DNA of 33,928 nucleotides from Omnitrophica WOR_2 bacterium GWF2_43_52 (lineage in GTDB: Bacteria; Omnitrophota; Gorgyraeia; Gygaellales; UBA12090), in assembly GCA_001805445.1 (NCBI GenBank), contig MHGF01000034.1:1-33928 (forward strand), given 5' to 3'. Position 1 is the first letter of the stretch. Each line of letters opens with the position of its first letter. This document shows, in pieces, positions 1-7,836 of this stretch. The position numbers and the translations under genes are program-made. Under the pieces are notes generated by a model. The model worked only from the letters and a program-made list of their open reading frames with translations. It was not told the DNA's origin and did not search any database.

Positions 1-1064
1 TCAATCCGGTCTTTATCTGGATGCAAAACTCCTTCAATAGAGGCGGTTGTCTGGTAAACCGTGGAATAGGCCTCAAGCTCGCGCATAGAGCTGACCCTGA
101 TTGAGCCGTATTTACAGACCCGGCCCAAGTCATTGCGCATTAAATCCACAATCATCAGCAGTTCAGCCTTATCTTTAGGGCTTTGAAGTAAATCCCGCTT
201 ATGGCGCGCGTCCGCCTGAGGGTTTATTCCCCGCGGCCGGGTTCCCTTCATCGGCCGGGTGGAAACTTTTTTTCCGTAAAAATTAAGGAACCTCTCCGGG
301 GAAGAGCTGATAATCTGAAAATCTCCGCAGTCAAGGTAAGCCGAGAAGTCGCTGGGTGAAGCCCGGCGCAGTTTCTGATACAAATCAAAACTGTTTAAGG
401 CGGTTTCCGCGCTAAATCTCTGAGAAAGATTAACCTGATAGATGTCGCCTTTACGGATATAATCCTTGGCCTTATTTACCGCCTCAAAATATCCCTCCTT
501 GGTGAAATTAGCTGTAGGGGCGGTCCCTTGTGGCCGCCCGATAGGAATCATCTTACCTATATGTTTACGGCCCTGCGGCAATAACCCTACCACCTGCCTC
601 AATCTCTCTTTAGCCCTCTTTTTTGCCGCAAGGCCAGACCTTTCGGGAAAACCGGTGGAGAAAATAGTCAACTTTCTTTGCCAATGGTCAAGCGCGATTA
701 TGGTATCGTAAAACCCGAAAAATACATCCGGAATACCCAAGTCATCCTTGGCTCTTTCTTCAATATTTTCTAAGCTTAAGCCGAAATCATAGGCCAGATA
801 GCCGACTGCCCCGCCTAAAAAAGGAAATTTTGGGTTTACTAACTTGTAGCGCTTAAGCAGTTCCCTTAGCTGATTTAGCGAATCTTTTTGGCCTTTGGCC
901 TTTAAGATATAAAACGGATCAAAACCTAAGAATGAATACCGGCCTAAGGCCGGACGGCGCAGAGAACTGTCTAAAAAAAAGACATTTTGCTTGTCCTTAA
1001 TTGCTTCAAAGATTCCCCAGGCATCCTGCTTCCAATCAAATGACTTATATATTAAATAAGGCAT
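1..1064 (-). CDS. pabB: Aminodeoxychorismate synthase component I (3' end off the window)
   Basis: Component I of aminodeoxychorismate synthase makes 4-amino-4-deoxychorismate from chorismate and ammonia for folate synthesis. The frame runs from an ATG at 1062-1064 to the left edge (354 codons visible, no stop). It shows the chorismate-binding core: KGDIYQVNLSQRF, SSPERF, MKGTRPRG and MIVDLMRNDLGR. The Lys in MKGTRPRG is the residue typical of PabB; anthranilate synthase TrpE normally has Ala there, so PabB is preferred. An extra segment (about IGRPQGTAPTA) just before the NFTKEGYFEAV block is encoded by a 27-nt hairpin repeat at 514-540 that keeps the frame open. No clear Shine-Dalgarno precedes the ATG, so the start is less certain than the gene. 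The final C-terminal part is missing because of the window edge. Confidence 0.9.
   Translation of the reverse strand, partial: MPYLIYKSFDWKQDAWGIFEAIKDKQNVFFLDSSLRRPALGRYSFLGFDPFYILKAKGQKDSLNQLRELLKRYKLVNPKFPFLGGAVGYLAYDFGLSLENIEERAKDDLGIPDVFFGFYDTIIALDHWQRKLTIFSTGFPERSGLAAKKRAKERLRQVVGLLPQGRKHIGKMIPIGRPQGTAPTANFTKEGYFEAVNKAKDYIRKGDIYQVNLSQRFSAETALNSFDLYQKLRRASPSDFSAYLDCGDFQIISSSPERFLNFYGKKVSTRPMKGTRPRGINPQADARHKRDLLQSPKDKAELLMIVDLMRNDLGRVCKYGSIRVSSMRELEAYSTVYQTTASIEGVLHPDKDRI
514..540 (-). repeat. 27-nt GTAGGGGCG hairpin repeat, copy 1, in frame in pabB
   Basis: This begins GTAGGGGCG and ends CGCCCG on the plus strand, folding into a GC-rich hairpin. It shares its layout with the copy at 3563-3589: GTAGGGGCG, 2 nt, CCC, 2 nt, GTG, 2 nt, CGCCCG. 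Differences fall at the variable stem and loop positions and keep the ends complementary. It lies inside pabB and contributes codons without a stop. Confidence 0.75.
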
Positions 1065-1077
1065 AGTTACATTGTAA

Positions 1078-1180
1078 ACCCCGTCAGAAAGGACAAGGCT
1101 TTTACTCCGCCCTTTCTATAAGGAATTAAACTTTCATATCTTTCATCCCCGCCATTTATGGCGGGGCTTTCTAACGGGGT
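1078..1180. repeat. Nested palindromic repeat downstream/upstream junction of pabB
   Basis: An outer arm ACCCCGTCAGAAAG (1078-1091) is complementary to CTTTCTAACGGGGT (1167-1180) at 13 of 14 positions. A perfect inner hairpin CCCCGCC-ATTTAT-GGCGGGG lies at 1147-1166. It sits in the non-coding gap 1065-1296, just upstream of pabB, and looks like a dispersed palindromic element rather than a gene. Confidence 0.6.
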
Positions 1181-1183
1181 AAA

Positions 1184-1278
1184 CACGAATTCCCACGAAT
1201 CAAAAACCGAATTAACACAAATAAATAATCATGACTTTAATTCGTGTGTATTCGTGTGCAATTTGTGCACATTCGTGT
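1184..1278. repeat. Inverted pair of ~10-nt tandem arrays
   Basis: The left arm repeats a CACGAATTCC-type unit (1184-1201). The right arm repeats the complementary ATTCGTGTGT-type unit about four times (1240-1278). A spacer of about 38 nt with no gene separates them. The exonuclease-WYL gene ends just beyond. Same logic as the heptamer array pairs elsewhere in the window, with a longer unit. Confidence 0.6.
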
Positions 1279-1296
1279 TCTTTTTTGCGTTCATAA

Positions 1297-2121
1297 TTAA
1301 ACAACCTCCAAATCAAGTATGGCATTTATTTTAAAAGTGCGCTCATCTTTACGCAGGTGGCAGTAGCCGACTAAGTATTTGGATTTTCCTTCTTGGCGGA
1401 TTTCCTTGGGGCTGACTTTTCTTTCCGTTACTTCCTGCGCGGAGCCGGAATAATACCGTATGTTCAACTCTACGCCTAAGTCAATTGCCCGCTGTATCGC
1501 GTTTATACGTTGAGCACTGAGGCCTTCTATGAGTTTAAGGTTAGTGCCAAAAAGGTTGTAAAAATGCAAAAAATCATCCAGCCCTTTATCTTTAAGTTTG
1601 CCTACCAAATGCGCAAATACCTGCGCCGTCATTTCCACATCGCTTAAGGCGCGATGTTGCTGCGGGCTTCTGATGCCTAAGTATCTTGAGACGCTGGCTA
1701 ACCCATAGCTGTCAATGCGCGGCAAAATACTCCTTGCCATTCTGATAATATCAACTACCGCGGTATCTTCCGCGAGGCTCTCTCCGAAAAGCTGCATTTC
1801 ATTTTCCAAAAACCCTATATCAAAACCCACATTATACCCGGCAAGACAGCCTTTTCCGGCAAACTCTAAAAATCTCGGGATAACTTCACACGCCAAAGGA
1901 GCGCTCTCAACCATCTCTTGACTGATATGATTTACCGCAAACGCCGCAGGTGAAATTTCTCTTTCGGGATTGAGTAACGATGAAAACGAATCATACGGCT
2001 TGCCGCTACGAAAACGCATCGCGGCAATTTCAATTATACGATCTCCCGATCGGGGCAAGAGGCCGGTTGTTTCCACATCAAAGATGACAAAATCTATATC
2101 GCTGATTTTATTATGTAGCAT
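1297..2121 (-). CDS. DEDD 3'-5' exonuclease fused to a C-terminal WYL-like domain
   Basis: The 274-residue protein starts with an exonuclease domain of the DnaQ/PolC-epsilon type. DVETTG (D15, E17) is Exo I, and HRALSDVEMT near residue 155-165 is the DEDDh-type Exo III with His and Asp. After about residue 200 comes a WYL-like segment: ELNIRYYSGS, ERKVSPKEI, YLVGYCHLRKDERTFKINAI. This matches the usual Y...G...R.V.P...YL.GYC..R...R.F.I pattern of ligand- or nucleic-acid-sensing WYL domains. The combination suggests a nuclease gated by a bound nucleic acid or nucleotide; that is inference. The upstream YkgJ-DUF2156 gene ends 30 nt before its ATG, so the two are probably co-transcribed. No strong ribosome site is visible. 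The exact substrate cannot be told from sequence. Confidence 0.8.
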   Translation of the reverse strand: MLHNKISDIDFVIFDVETTGLLPRSGDRIIEIAAMRFRSGKPYDSFSSLLNPEREISPAAFAVNHISQEMVESAPLACEVIPRFLEFAGKGCLAGYNVGFDIGFLENEMQLFGESLAEDTAVVDIIRMARSILPRIDSYGLASVSRYLGIRSPQQHRALSDVEMTAQVFAHLVGKLKDKGLDDFLHFYNLFGTNLKLIEGLSAQRINAIQRAIDLGVELNIRYYSGSAQEVTERKVSPKEIRQEGKSKYLVGYCHLRKDERTFKINAILDLEVV

Positions 2122-2151
2122 ACGTGCCGGTAAGCGGCTGCCTATTCTGCG

Positions 2152-3492
2152 CTATTGATAGATACTATAACTTTTTACTTCTTGTAACGGCCGATAGGAA
2201 AGTTTTACCTTTTTTAGATTATCCAAGTCCGAGATACCCATGCTATTAATGTACGTATATCCGTCTACTCTCCGGCAAAATTCCCTGAAGATAAACTGCG
2301 CAAGGCCTTTAAGCCTCAAATCGCATATCTCAAACAAAATACAAAACATCCCTTTATGCAGAGGATACCCGAATGAGCAGGCCTTAATCTCATCATCGAC
2401 TTTAACCACATACCCTCTTAACCCAATGTTGCGATAACTTTTCAAAGCCGCGTTAAAACTCACCATACTATCTTCTATCATCTGCTGATAGAGCGCGTCG
2501 TTATTTTCTTCTTTGCGCTTGGCCATCCAGAGATTATAGAGCCCAAGGCAATCCTTAAACATGGAAGGCCGATACGGGAGAAATTCCGCTCTCTTATAAT
2601 ACTTAGAGAAATGATTACAGCTTGCGCGCTTATGTTTATAGGTGTTACCTACCAATACCGCTAAATTCTTTCTTACGTAAATATATTCTGTATCTTTTAA
2701 TTTTACTTTAAAACCCGCGCGTGTGTAGGCTGCCAAATCTTTTTCATCTACATTCTCTATACGGCTGATTTCGCTGTTTTGATTATACCAATTCATTACT
2801 TCAAAGCATTTTTTAATGGCTTCAACGCTCACCTTGCCTAAAGGAGGCAAAATCATGAACATCCCTATCGCGTCCTGATAAAAAACGCATAGACTGTTTT
2901 CAATGATGGCCCATGAAATGTGAAATAAATCCTTCCAGATGTAAATATTCACGAAATGATATGCCGAGAGATTTGTGGTATGCGCGCGCAGATATTTATC
3001 AAACAGCGGTTTATCTTGAAGCGTAAGCCTTTTAAGCCGGGGTAGATACGCTTTTTTATAGAGTTCATTGAGCTCTGCGATTATTTCAACATCTCCCTGA
3101 TAATCCGCCGCAACATGAGGATTGCTTTTGATAAGAGATACAATACCCCGCGTCGATACTATTTTTTTCAAATAATCCGTATAGCCCCTGGTATCATGTA
3201 AGGAAGGTTTCTTTTCCTCAATAAAACAACAGCTTTTATGCAGGCCTAAAGATAAAGAGCTCCCTCTCTTTATCAATAAGAAAGGGTACAGTCGGCAATC
3301 CAAAGGGCGCTTCTTGTATATTTTGCAATGATTATCTGTCTCATTAAGATGGCTGCAGCGATATCCTTCATTATTTTTCACCAAACTACATCCTGCGGGG
3401 GCCCAAATCGTCGGGCTTTCGGCAAACCGGCAGCAGCCACGGCATTTCAGGCAATATGAGGAGGGAACAAACTGTTTTAACTCTGGCATCAT
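2152..3492 (-). CDS. YkgJ-type Cys-cluster domain fused to DUF2156 (GNAT-fold) domain
   Basis: 446 residues. The N-terminus (about 15-85) has the Cys pattern of the YkgJ/UPF0153 zinc-or-iron cluster family: CLKCRGCCRF, later Cys in AGCSLV, YRCSH, HCKIYKKRPLDCRLYPF. From about residue 150 it resembles DUF2156, the GNAT-fold domain of phosphatidylglycerol lysyltransferases: FDKYLRAH, HFVNIYIWKD, GNTYKHKRASCNHFSKYY, and a C-terminal GMFCILFEICDL block. The function of stand-alone DUF2156 proteins is mostly unassigned. A transferase using an aminoacyl or acyl donor is a family-based guess. There is no membrane region, unlike MprF. It begins MM with no good Shine-Dalgarno, and a hairpin at 3501-3531 lies directly upstream. 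Confidence 0.75.
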   Translation of the reverse strand: MMPELKQFVPSSYCLKCRGCCRFAESPTIWAPAGCSLVKNNEGYRCSHLNETDNHCKIYKKRPLDCRLYPFLLIKRGSSLSLGLHKSCCFIEEKKPSLHDTRGYTDYLKKIVSTRGIVSLIKSNPHVAADYQGDVEIIAELNELYKKAYLPRLKRLTLQDKPLFDKYLRAHTTNLSAYHFVNIYIWKDLFHISWAIIENSLCVFYQDAIGMFMILPPLGKVSVEAIKKCFEVMNWYNQNSEISRIENVDEKDLAAYTRAGFKVKLKDTEYIYVRKNLAVLVGNTYKHKRASCNHFSKYYKRAEFLPYRPSMFKDCLGLYNLWMAKRKEENNDALYQQMIEDSMVSFNAALKSYRNIGLRGYVVKVDDEIKACSFGYPLHKGMFCILFEICDLRLKGLAQFIFREFCRRVDGYTYINSMGISDLDNLKKVKLSYRPLQEVKSYSIYQ

Positions 3493-3500
3493 AGATTAAA

Positions 3501-3531
3501 TTGCATCTAGAGAACAGGCCTCTAAATGCAA
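3501..3531 (-). terminator. Hairpin between the GPI fusion and the YkgJ-DUF2156 gene
   Basis: TTGCAT-c-TAGAG (3501-3512) pairs with CTCTA-a-ATGCAA (3520-3531) around a 7-nt loop, an 11-bp stem with one mismatch. On the minus strand it is followed by TTTAATC, a weak U-tract, only 8 nt before the next ATG. It could be a weak terminator or a structured 5' leader. Confidence 0.4.
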
Positions 3532-3562
3532 TGGCATTACTTTACCGCGCTGCCTTCCTTTG

Positions 3563-3589
3563 CGGGCGAACACGGGGGTTCGCCCCTAC
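3563..3589 (-). repeat. 27-nt GTAGGGGCG hairpin repeat, copy 2, supplying a stop codon
   Basis: This is the second copy of the hairpin seen in pabB, in the opposite orientation on the plus strand. Its GTAG end provides the TAG stop codon (3586-3588) of the isomerase fusion. The stem bases differ from copy 1 but pair, as expected for a structured mobile repeat. Confidence 0.75.
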
Positions 3590-5757
3590 TTTATTATACT
3601 CCCCACCTTCACCTCTCTCTGCGGGCTGATGACGCACAATCCGTTTTCATCAGAAGCGGCTAAAAGCATTCCGTTACTTTCCACGCCGCGGATAACTGCC
3701 GGCTCTAAATTAGTAATAACCGCAACTTGCTTGCCCACTAATTCTTCGGGCTTATAGGAATTCCTTATTCCGGCGACAATCTGCCTTTGATTATCCCCTA
3801 AATCAATCTTTAATAGATACAACTTATCCGCGTTAGGATGAAGATTCACCTCTATAATACGCGCTACCTTTATGTCTAATCTTCTAAACTCATCATATGT
3901 CACCATATTCCCTGCCTTGCCGGCCATCGGCTTCGCCGAGAGGCGAGCAGGCAGGCCTGCTTCGCTACCTTGTATGATTTTTTTGGTACTCAAAAGTGCG
4001 AATACCTTATCAAAGAATTCCTTTACCTCTTGTTCTGCTTCCCTCAAGCCCTTATCAACGGTAAGCAATACCACCCTGCGTTTATTCTCAAGAAGAGATA
4101 CCATTGTTCCTATGGCCTGTGCCTTTAAAAGATTCTCATCAAAGGCTAACGCCTGGGGTTGCTCTATGCTCTCTGCCATAACATAGGTAGAAAACCACAT
4201 ATCTTTTCCCGCTTCGATATTCTGATGATATGAATGGTTCTTGTCCGGGCCTTCTCCAAGCTTTGCCGGTAATTTTAATCCGCTGGTAAAAATTGTATAG
4301 CGTGCCTGCTCAAGAATAGTGTTTAGCCCTTGTGACATTCTCCCGTATGAGGTAAGTTCTACGGCTTCTAGTTTTGTTTTTTTATGTAAGACAGCCAATA
4401 TCGAAGCATACACCGCTATTGCGTCATCAAGATTGCCCGATTCTTTCTTAAGCTCGCTCTCTGTGATAATACCCGCCTCACACAGAGGGCTGTAATAAAG
4501 CTTAAGCCCTTTATATCCCGCATAATGCCACTCTTTCGGCACCCTAACTTCGCCCCCTACCTTCATCACCTCTTTCGTTGCCTTTTTATAACCTTCCACC
4601 GCGGGTTGATTCACAAAACATATATCCCAAAGATATCCAATTGCGGCAACTGCTCGTTGCAGCCCTAAAAGAATACCGCCGATAGAATTGATATCTTTAA
4701 TTTCTATTTCAAATAGAGGATACTTATTTGCCTCTAAATGTTTCCATAGCTCCTGCTCTGTTTTTTTCCCTGAAAGATTTATCCTAAAAAACACTCTGTC
4801 ATTTTGCGCGGCAGGTTTTAATTCTTTAGCTGAAAGCTTCTCCCCGTAAAAAAGGCTTATGCCTTTACCATCCTTACCTAATGATTCCTCCAGCAATTGC
4901 TCAAACCACGAAGGAAGGCTCTTTAATTCCTTGGGCACGAACATCGTCAACTTGTCTTTATTCTGGCGCGCGGCGTAATAATACAAAAACGCCCCGAGCT
5001 TTAAAAATATATCCAGCTGTATGTCTTTACACTCGTTCATTTCTTGTGCCGTGGTTAGAACAGCCTTTACTCTTTCCGGAGCAACGATAGTTAAAGGAAG
5101 AAGAAAAATATTTGTAGTTGGCGCGGTAAACCTTCCCCCGATATCGCCTTTGCCGTTAAGCTGAATTTCACGCTGAGGGTAATCGCCGGTATCCATTGGC
5201 GAACCTTTATCAGTTATTACCCACATATGCTTTTTTATATCAAGTGCCGATTTCTTATACAGCTCTTCAAAGTATTTTTTATGGGATACTGTTTCTATCG
5301 TGGTCCCGGATTTACTTATGGCAAGCACTAGCGTCTTTTCGAGCGCTTCTTTAAGCGAACCTGAAAAACCGCTTATCTCATCGAGTATTTCCTTAATTGC
5401 CTTAGGGTCAGTGGTGCGCAGGCTGTAGATTTTTACCCCTTTTTCGCCAAAGGTATCTTTTACCAGCTGTACACTTAAGCCGGAACCTCCCATCCCGCAG
5501 AAAACCACATAGCTAAAATGCTTTCGGATAGACTCTGCATCCTCGAGAACTTTTTCTACTGCCTGGTAGTTATCAAATATCCACGCAAGGTTCGATAGTG
5601 TCCATCCCAAACGGTTTTTGTCACCGTCAAAGCCAATCTTGGCCATTATAGGATTGGCTTCGGATTGAACTATTCCATAGGCAGTATTTACCTGCTCATT
5701 AAATCTTTCTTTCTTTAGCTTTTCTAAATAAATTTCCGGCGTTTCTTTTATGTCCAT
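3586..5757 (-). CDS. pgi: Phosphoglucose isomerase fused to a C-terminal tRNA-binding domain
   Basis: 723 residues. Positions 1 to about 600 form a SIS-fold phosphoglucose isomerase (glucose-6-P to fructose-6-P): FCGMGGSGLSVQLV, SKSGTTIETVS, GGRFTAPTTN and LPSWFEQLLEESLGKDGKGI. This is close to the large isomerase half of bifunctional transaldolase/isomerases. Residues 618-723 are an EMAP-II/CsaA/MetG-beta tRNA-binding domain: DIKVARIIEVNLHPNADKLY, KQVAVITNLEP, GVESNGMLLAASD. The join (about 595-617) is encoded by a GC-rich palindrome at 3911-3955. The Met at residue 618 (3904-3906) looks like the original start of a separate tRNA-binding protein. The frame is continuous, so either it is a real fusion or the second domain is also started internally. 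The gene has a strong AAGGAGG site and an extended -10 promoter, and is divergent from the helicase. Confidence 0.88.
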   Translation of the reverse strand: MDIKETPEIYLEKLKKERFNEQVNTAYGIVQSEANPIMAKIGFDGDKNRLGWTLSNLAWIFDNYQAVEKVLEDAESIRKHFSYVVFCGMGGSGLSVQLVKDTFGEKGVKIYSLRTTDPKAIKEILDEISGFSGSLKEALEKTLVLAISKSGTTIETVSHKKYFEELYKKSALDIKKHMWVITDKGSPMDTGDYPQREIQLNGKGDIGGRFTAPTTNIFLLPLTIVAPERVKAVLTTAQEMNECKDIQLDIFLKLGAFLYYYAARQNKDKLTMFVPKELKSLPSWFEQLLEESLGKDGKGISLFYGEKLSAKELKPAAQNDRVFFRINLSGKKTEQELWKHLEANKYPLFEIEIKDINSIGGILLGLQRAVAAIGYLWDICFVNQPAVEGYKKATKEVMKVGGEVRVPKEWHYAGYKGLKLYYSPLCEAGIITESELKKESGNLDDAIAVYASILAVLHKKTKLEAVELTSYGRMSQGLNTILEQARYTIFTSGLKLPAKLGEGPDKNHSYHQNIEAGKDMWFSTYVMAESIEQPQALAFDENLLKAQAIGTMVSLLENKRRVVLLTVDKGLREAEQEVKEFFDKVFALLSTKKIIQGSEAGLPARLSAKPMAGKAGNMVTYDEFRRLDIKVARIIEVNLHPNADKLYLLKIDLGDNQRQIVAGIRNSYKPEELVGKQVAVITNLEPAVIRGVESNGMLLAASDENGLCVISPQREVKVGSIIK
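3911..3955. repeat. GC-rich palindrome forming the linker of the isomerase fusion
   Basis: CCTGCC at 3911-3916 pairs with GGCAGG at 3950-3955, with an inner CGGC-TTC-GCCG stem. It encodes the Ala/Gly/Pro-rich linker between the isomerase and the tRNA-binding domain, and may have joined two genes by removing the stop of the first. Confidence 0.55.
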
Positions 5758-5795
5758 GAGAAAAATCCTCCTTTTTGTATATGATTGAAACTATT

Positions 5796-5804
5796 ATTAT
5801 ACCA
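5796..5804 (-). promoter_or_regulatory. Extended -10 promoter of the isomerase gene
   Basis: On the minus strand TGGTATAAT gives a perfect TATAAT with an upstream TG motif. No good -35 lies at 17 bp. It is followed by a short leader carrying AAGGAGG before the ATG at 5757. Confidence 0.55.
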
Positions 5805-5889
5805 TTTAATTCGCCTGTGATAAATCTTATTGTATTGGCAGGGCTATAGTTGATTCATAACAATAAAATAATACTTGGAACTCTGAATA

Positions 5890-5898
5890 TGGTATACT
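5890..5898 (+). promoter_or_regulatory. Extended -10 promoter of the helicase gene, giving a near-leaderless mRNA
   Basis: TGGTATACT ends 6 nt before the ATG at 5905. With usual spacing, transcription would start at or next to the A of the ATG. No Shine-Dalgarno precedes the gene, which fits a leaderless transcript. Confidence 0.5.
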
Positions 5899-5904
5899 CT
5901 AGCT

Positions 5905-7833
5905 ATGATTTACGACCGTTTTCAGCAAGAAGCTATTGACTTTATTAATCAAGGGCATTCCGTTATTGTGTGCGCTCCCACAGGAGCCGGTAAAACCGCC
6001 ATTGCCGAACATGTCATTGAGCAATCGTTACACGCAAATCAAAAAGTAATTTATACCGCCCCTGTCAAAGCCCTCTCTAACCAGAAATTCCGCGATTTTC
6101 AGAAACAACATCCTGACAAAGTAGGCATATTGACCGGGGATGTTTCCATTAATCCTGACGCGCCGATTTTGATTATGACTACCGAGATATTCCGCAACAA
6201 AATCCTTGATGAGCCGCAATCACTTAAGAAATTTTCCTGGGTAATTTACGATGAAATTCATTATATCGACAATTATGAGCGCGGCACCGTCTGGGAGGAA
6301 TCGCTCATGCTCTTGCCTAATCATATCCGTATCGTAGGCTTGAGCGCGACTGTCCCTAATATAGAAGAGTTTAGCAGCTGGCTGGAATCAGTGCACAAAA
6401 CCCCGCTTAAAGTTATTATCGAGAAAAACCGCCCCGTTCCTTTACACTTTCGCTTTCAATGCCACAATAAAATCATCGATGATTTTAAAGAACTGCGACA
6501 TTTAAGTTTTAAAACAATCCGCTACTCCTATAGGGGAAAACGTTCCGAGTTTCATAAAGAGGCCCATCCCAACCGGCTCCAGACGATTATTCACACCATC
6601 CGAGATAACAACGAACTGCCTTGCATCTATTTTTGCTTCTCCCGCAGGCGCACTGAAGAATTAGCGCAAGAACTCTTTAATTTTGATTTTCTGGAAAACA
6701 CTGAACGCGATGAAATTATCCGCTTATTCAATGAGCTTATTCATCGCTTCGATCTAGCCCATGAGCCGAGTGCTTCACAGATGTACCCTTTGATCACCCG
6801 AGGAATCGCCTACCACCACGCGGGAATGCTTCCCACCTTGAAAGAAGTCATCGAGCAATTATTTACCTCCCGGCTCTTAAAGGTAATCTTTACTACCGAA
6901 ACCTTTGCCTTAGGGATAAATATGCCCGCGCGTTCGGTGGTTTTTGACGACTTAAGGAAATTTTACGGCAATTATGTGCGCAATTTAAAAACCCGGGACT
7001 TTTACCAGATGGCCGGCCGTGCCGGCAGGCGCGGCATTGACGCGGAAGGTTTTGTCTACAGCCGGATAAACTTCCATAAAATAGAGTTTGATGAAGTAAA
7101 GCGCATCATTTTTGGCGAGCCGGAAAGGGTTAACTCACAATTTAATACTTCCTATGCCACGCTCCTTCATCTTTACGAAAAATACCGGGATACGTTTTTA
7201 GAGATTTATCCGCTTTCGTATCACTTCTATCAGTCAAATATCCGTAAAAAAGAGGAGGCATATAACCTCCTTCGCCAAAAGATAAACTTTTTGAGAACCT
7301 TTGGTTATATTGAGAATACTGCCCTTAGCCCCAAAGGCATTTTTGCCTCAAGCATGTATGGTTATGAAATTATACTTTCCGAATTATTTGAACGCGGCCA
7401 TTTGGAGAATTTCAACGAAACTGAACTTGCCATTTTGATGGCGGCAGTAGTATTTGAACCGCGCAAGAATGATGAGCATCCAAAGCTTTCGCGCTCCTGC
7501 CGCAACCTCATGAACCTTACGGAAAATATTATGAAGCAAATCCTGCGCCAGGAGGAACGTTATAAAATCTATCCGGTGAGTAAAATGCCTTATTTTCATT
7601 TAGCCAATGCTGTCGAGGCATGGATTAAAGGCCAGCCGTTTAACAAGGCTTTGATGGAAACGACTGCCGATGAAGGCGAATTTGTGCGGTATTTGAGAAT
7701 GTCACACCAACTCTTGAGGGAAATTCTCGCAAACCGCCTGAGTTCGGAAACCCTCAAAGAAAAGGTACGCCATCTCATCCCTAAGATTAACCGTGATATT
7801 GTTGACGCGGAAAGGCAGTTACGCGCGGGTTAA
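5905..7833 (+). CDS. Ski2-like superfamily II helicase
   Basis: 642 residues, the only clear plus-strand gene. It has motif I APTGAGKT (residues 24-31), motif Ib region LSNQKFRDF, DEIH box (116-119), GLSAT (motif III, 145-149), TTETFALGINMPARSVVFDD (motif V region) and QMAGRAGRRG (motif VI). DEIH plus AGRAGRRG and the GINMPAR block point to the Ski2/Mtr4/Brr2 RNA-helicase group, which is uncommon in bacteria. A remote DNA role (Hel308-like) is possible. It probably unwinds structured RNA or RNP using ATP in the cytoplasm. The C-terminal 250 residues are helical and lack an obvious KOW/arch domain. It converges with the STAS-PilZ gene with only 3 nt between stop codons and no terminator between them. 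The -10 is so close to the ATG that translation is probably leaderless. Confidence 0.88.
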   Translation: MIYDRFQQEAIDFINQGHSVIVCAPTGAGKTAIAEHVIEQSLHANQKVIYTAPVKALSNQKFRDFQKQHPDKVGILTGDVSINPDAPILIMTTEIFRNKILDEPQSLKKFSWVIYDEIHYIDNYERGTVWEESLMLLPNHIRIVGLSATVPNIEEFSSWLESVHKTPLKVIIEKNRPVPLHFRFQCHNKIIDDFKELRHLSFKTIRYSYRGKRSEFHKEAHPNRLQTIIHTIRDNNELPCIYFCFSRRRTEELAQELFNFDFLENTERDEIIRLFNELIHRFDLAHEPSASQMYPLITRGIAYHHAGMLPTLKEVIEQLFTSRLLKVIFTTETFALGINMPARSVVFDDLRKFYGNYVRNLKTRDFYQMAGRAGRRGIDAEGFVYSRINFHKIEFDEVKRIIFGEPERVNSQFNTSYATLLHLYEKYRDTFLEIYPLSYHFYQSNIRKKEEAYNLLRQKINFLRTFGYIENTALSPKGIFASSMYGYEIILSELFERGHLENFNETELAILMAAVVFEPRKNDEHPKLSRSCRNLMNLTENIMKQILRQEERYKIYPVSKMPYFHLANAVEAWIKGQPFNKALMETTADEGEFVRYLRMSHQLLREILANRLSSETLKEKVRHLIPKINRDIVDAERQLRAG

Positions 7834-7836
7834 AGG

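Noticed and set aside
1-1064. TrpE (anthranilate synthase) as the identity of the truncated chorismate enzyme
   Set aside because: The motif has Lys (MKGTRPRG) as in PabB, not the Ala typical of TrpE, and no trp genes are nearby.
3904-3961. A frameshift between the isomerase and the tRNA-binding domain
   Set aside because: The frame is continuous through the palindromic linker, so no frameshift is needed; a fusion or an internal start explains it.
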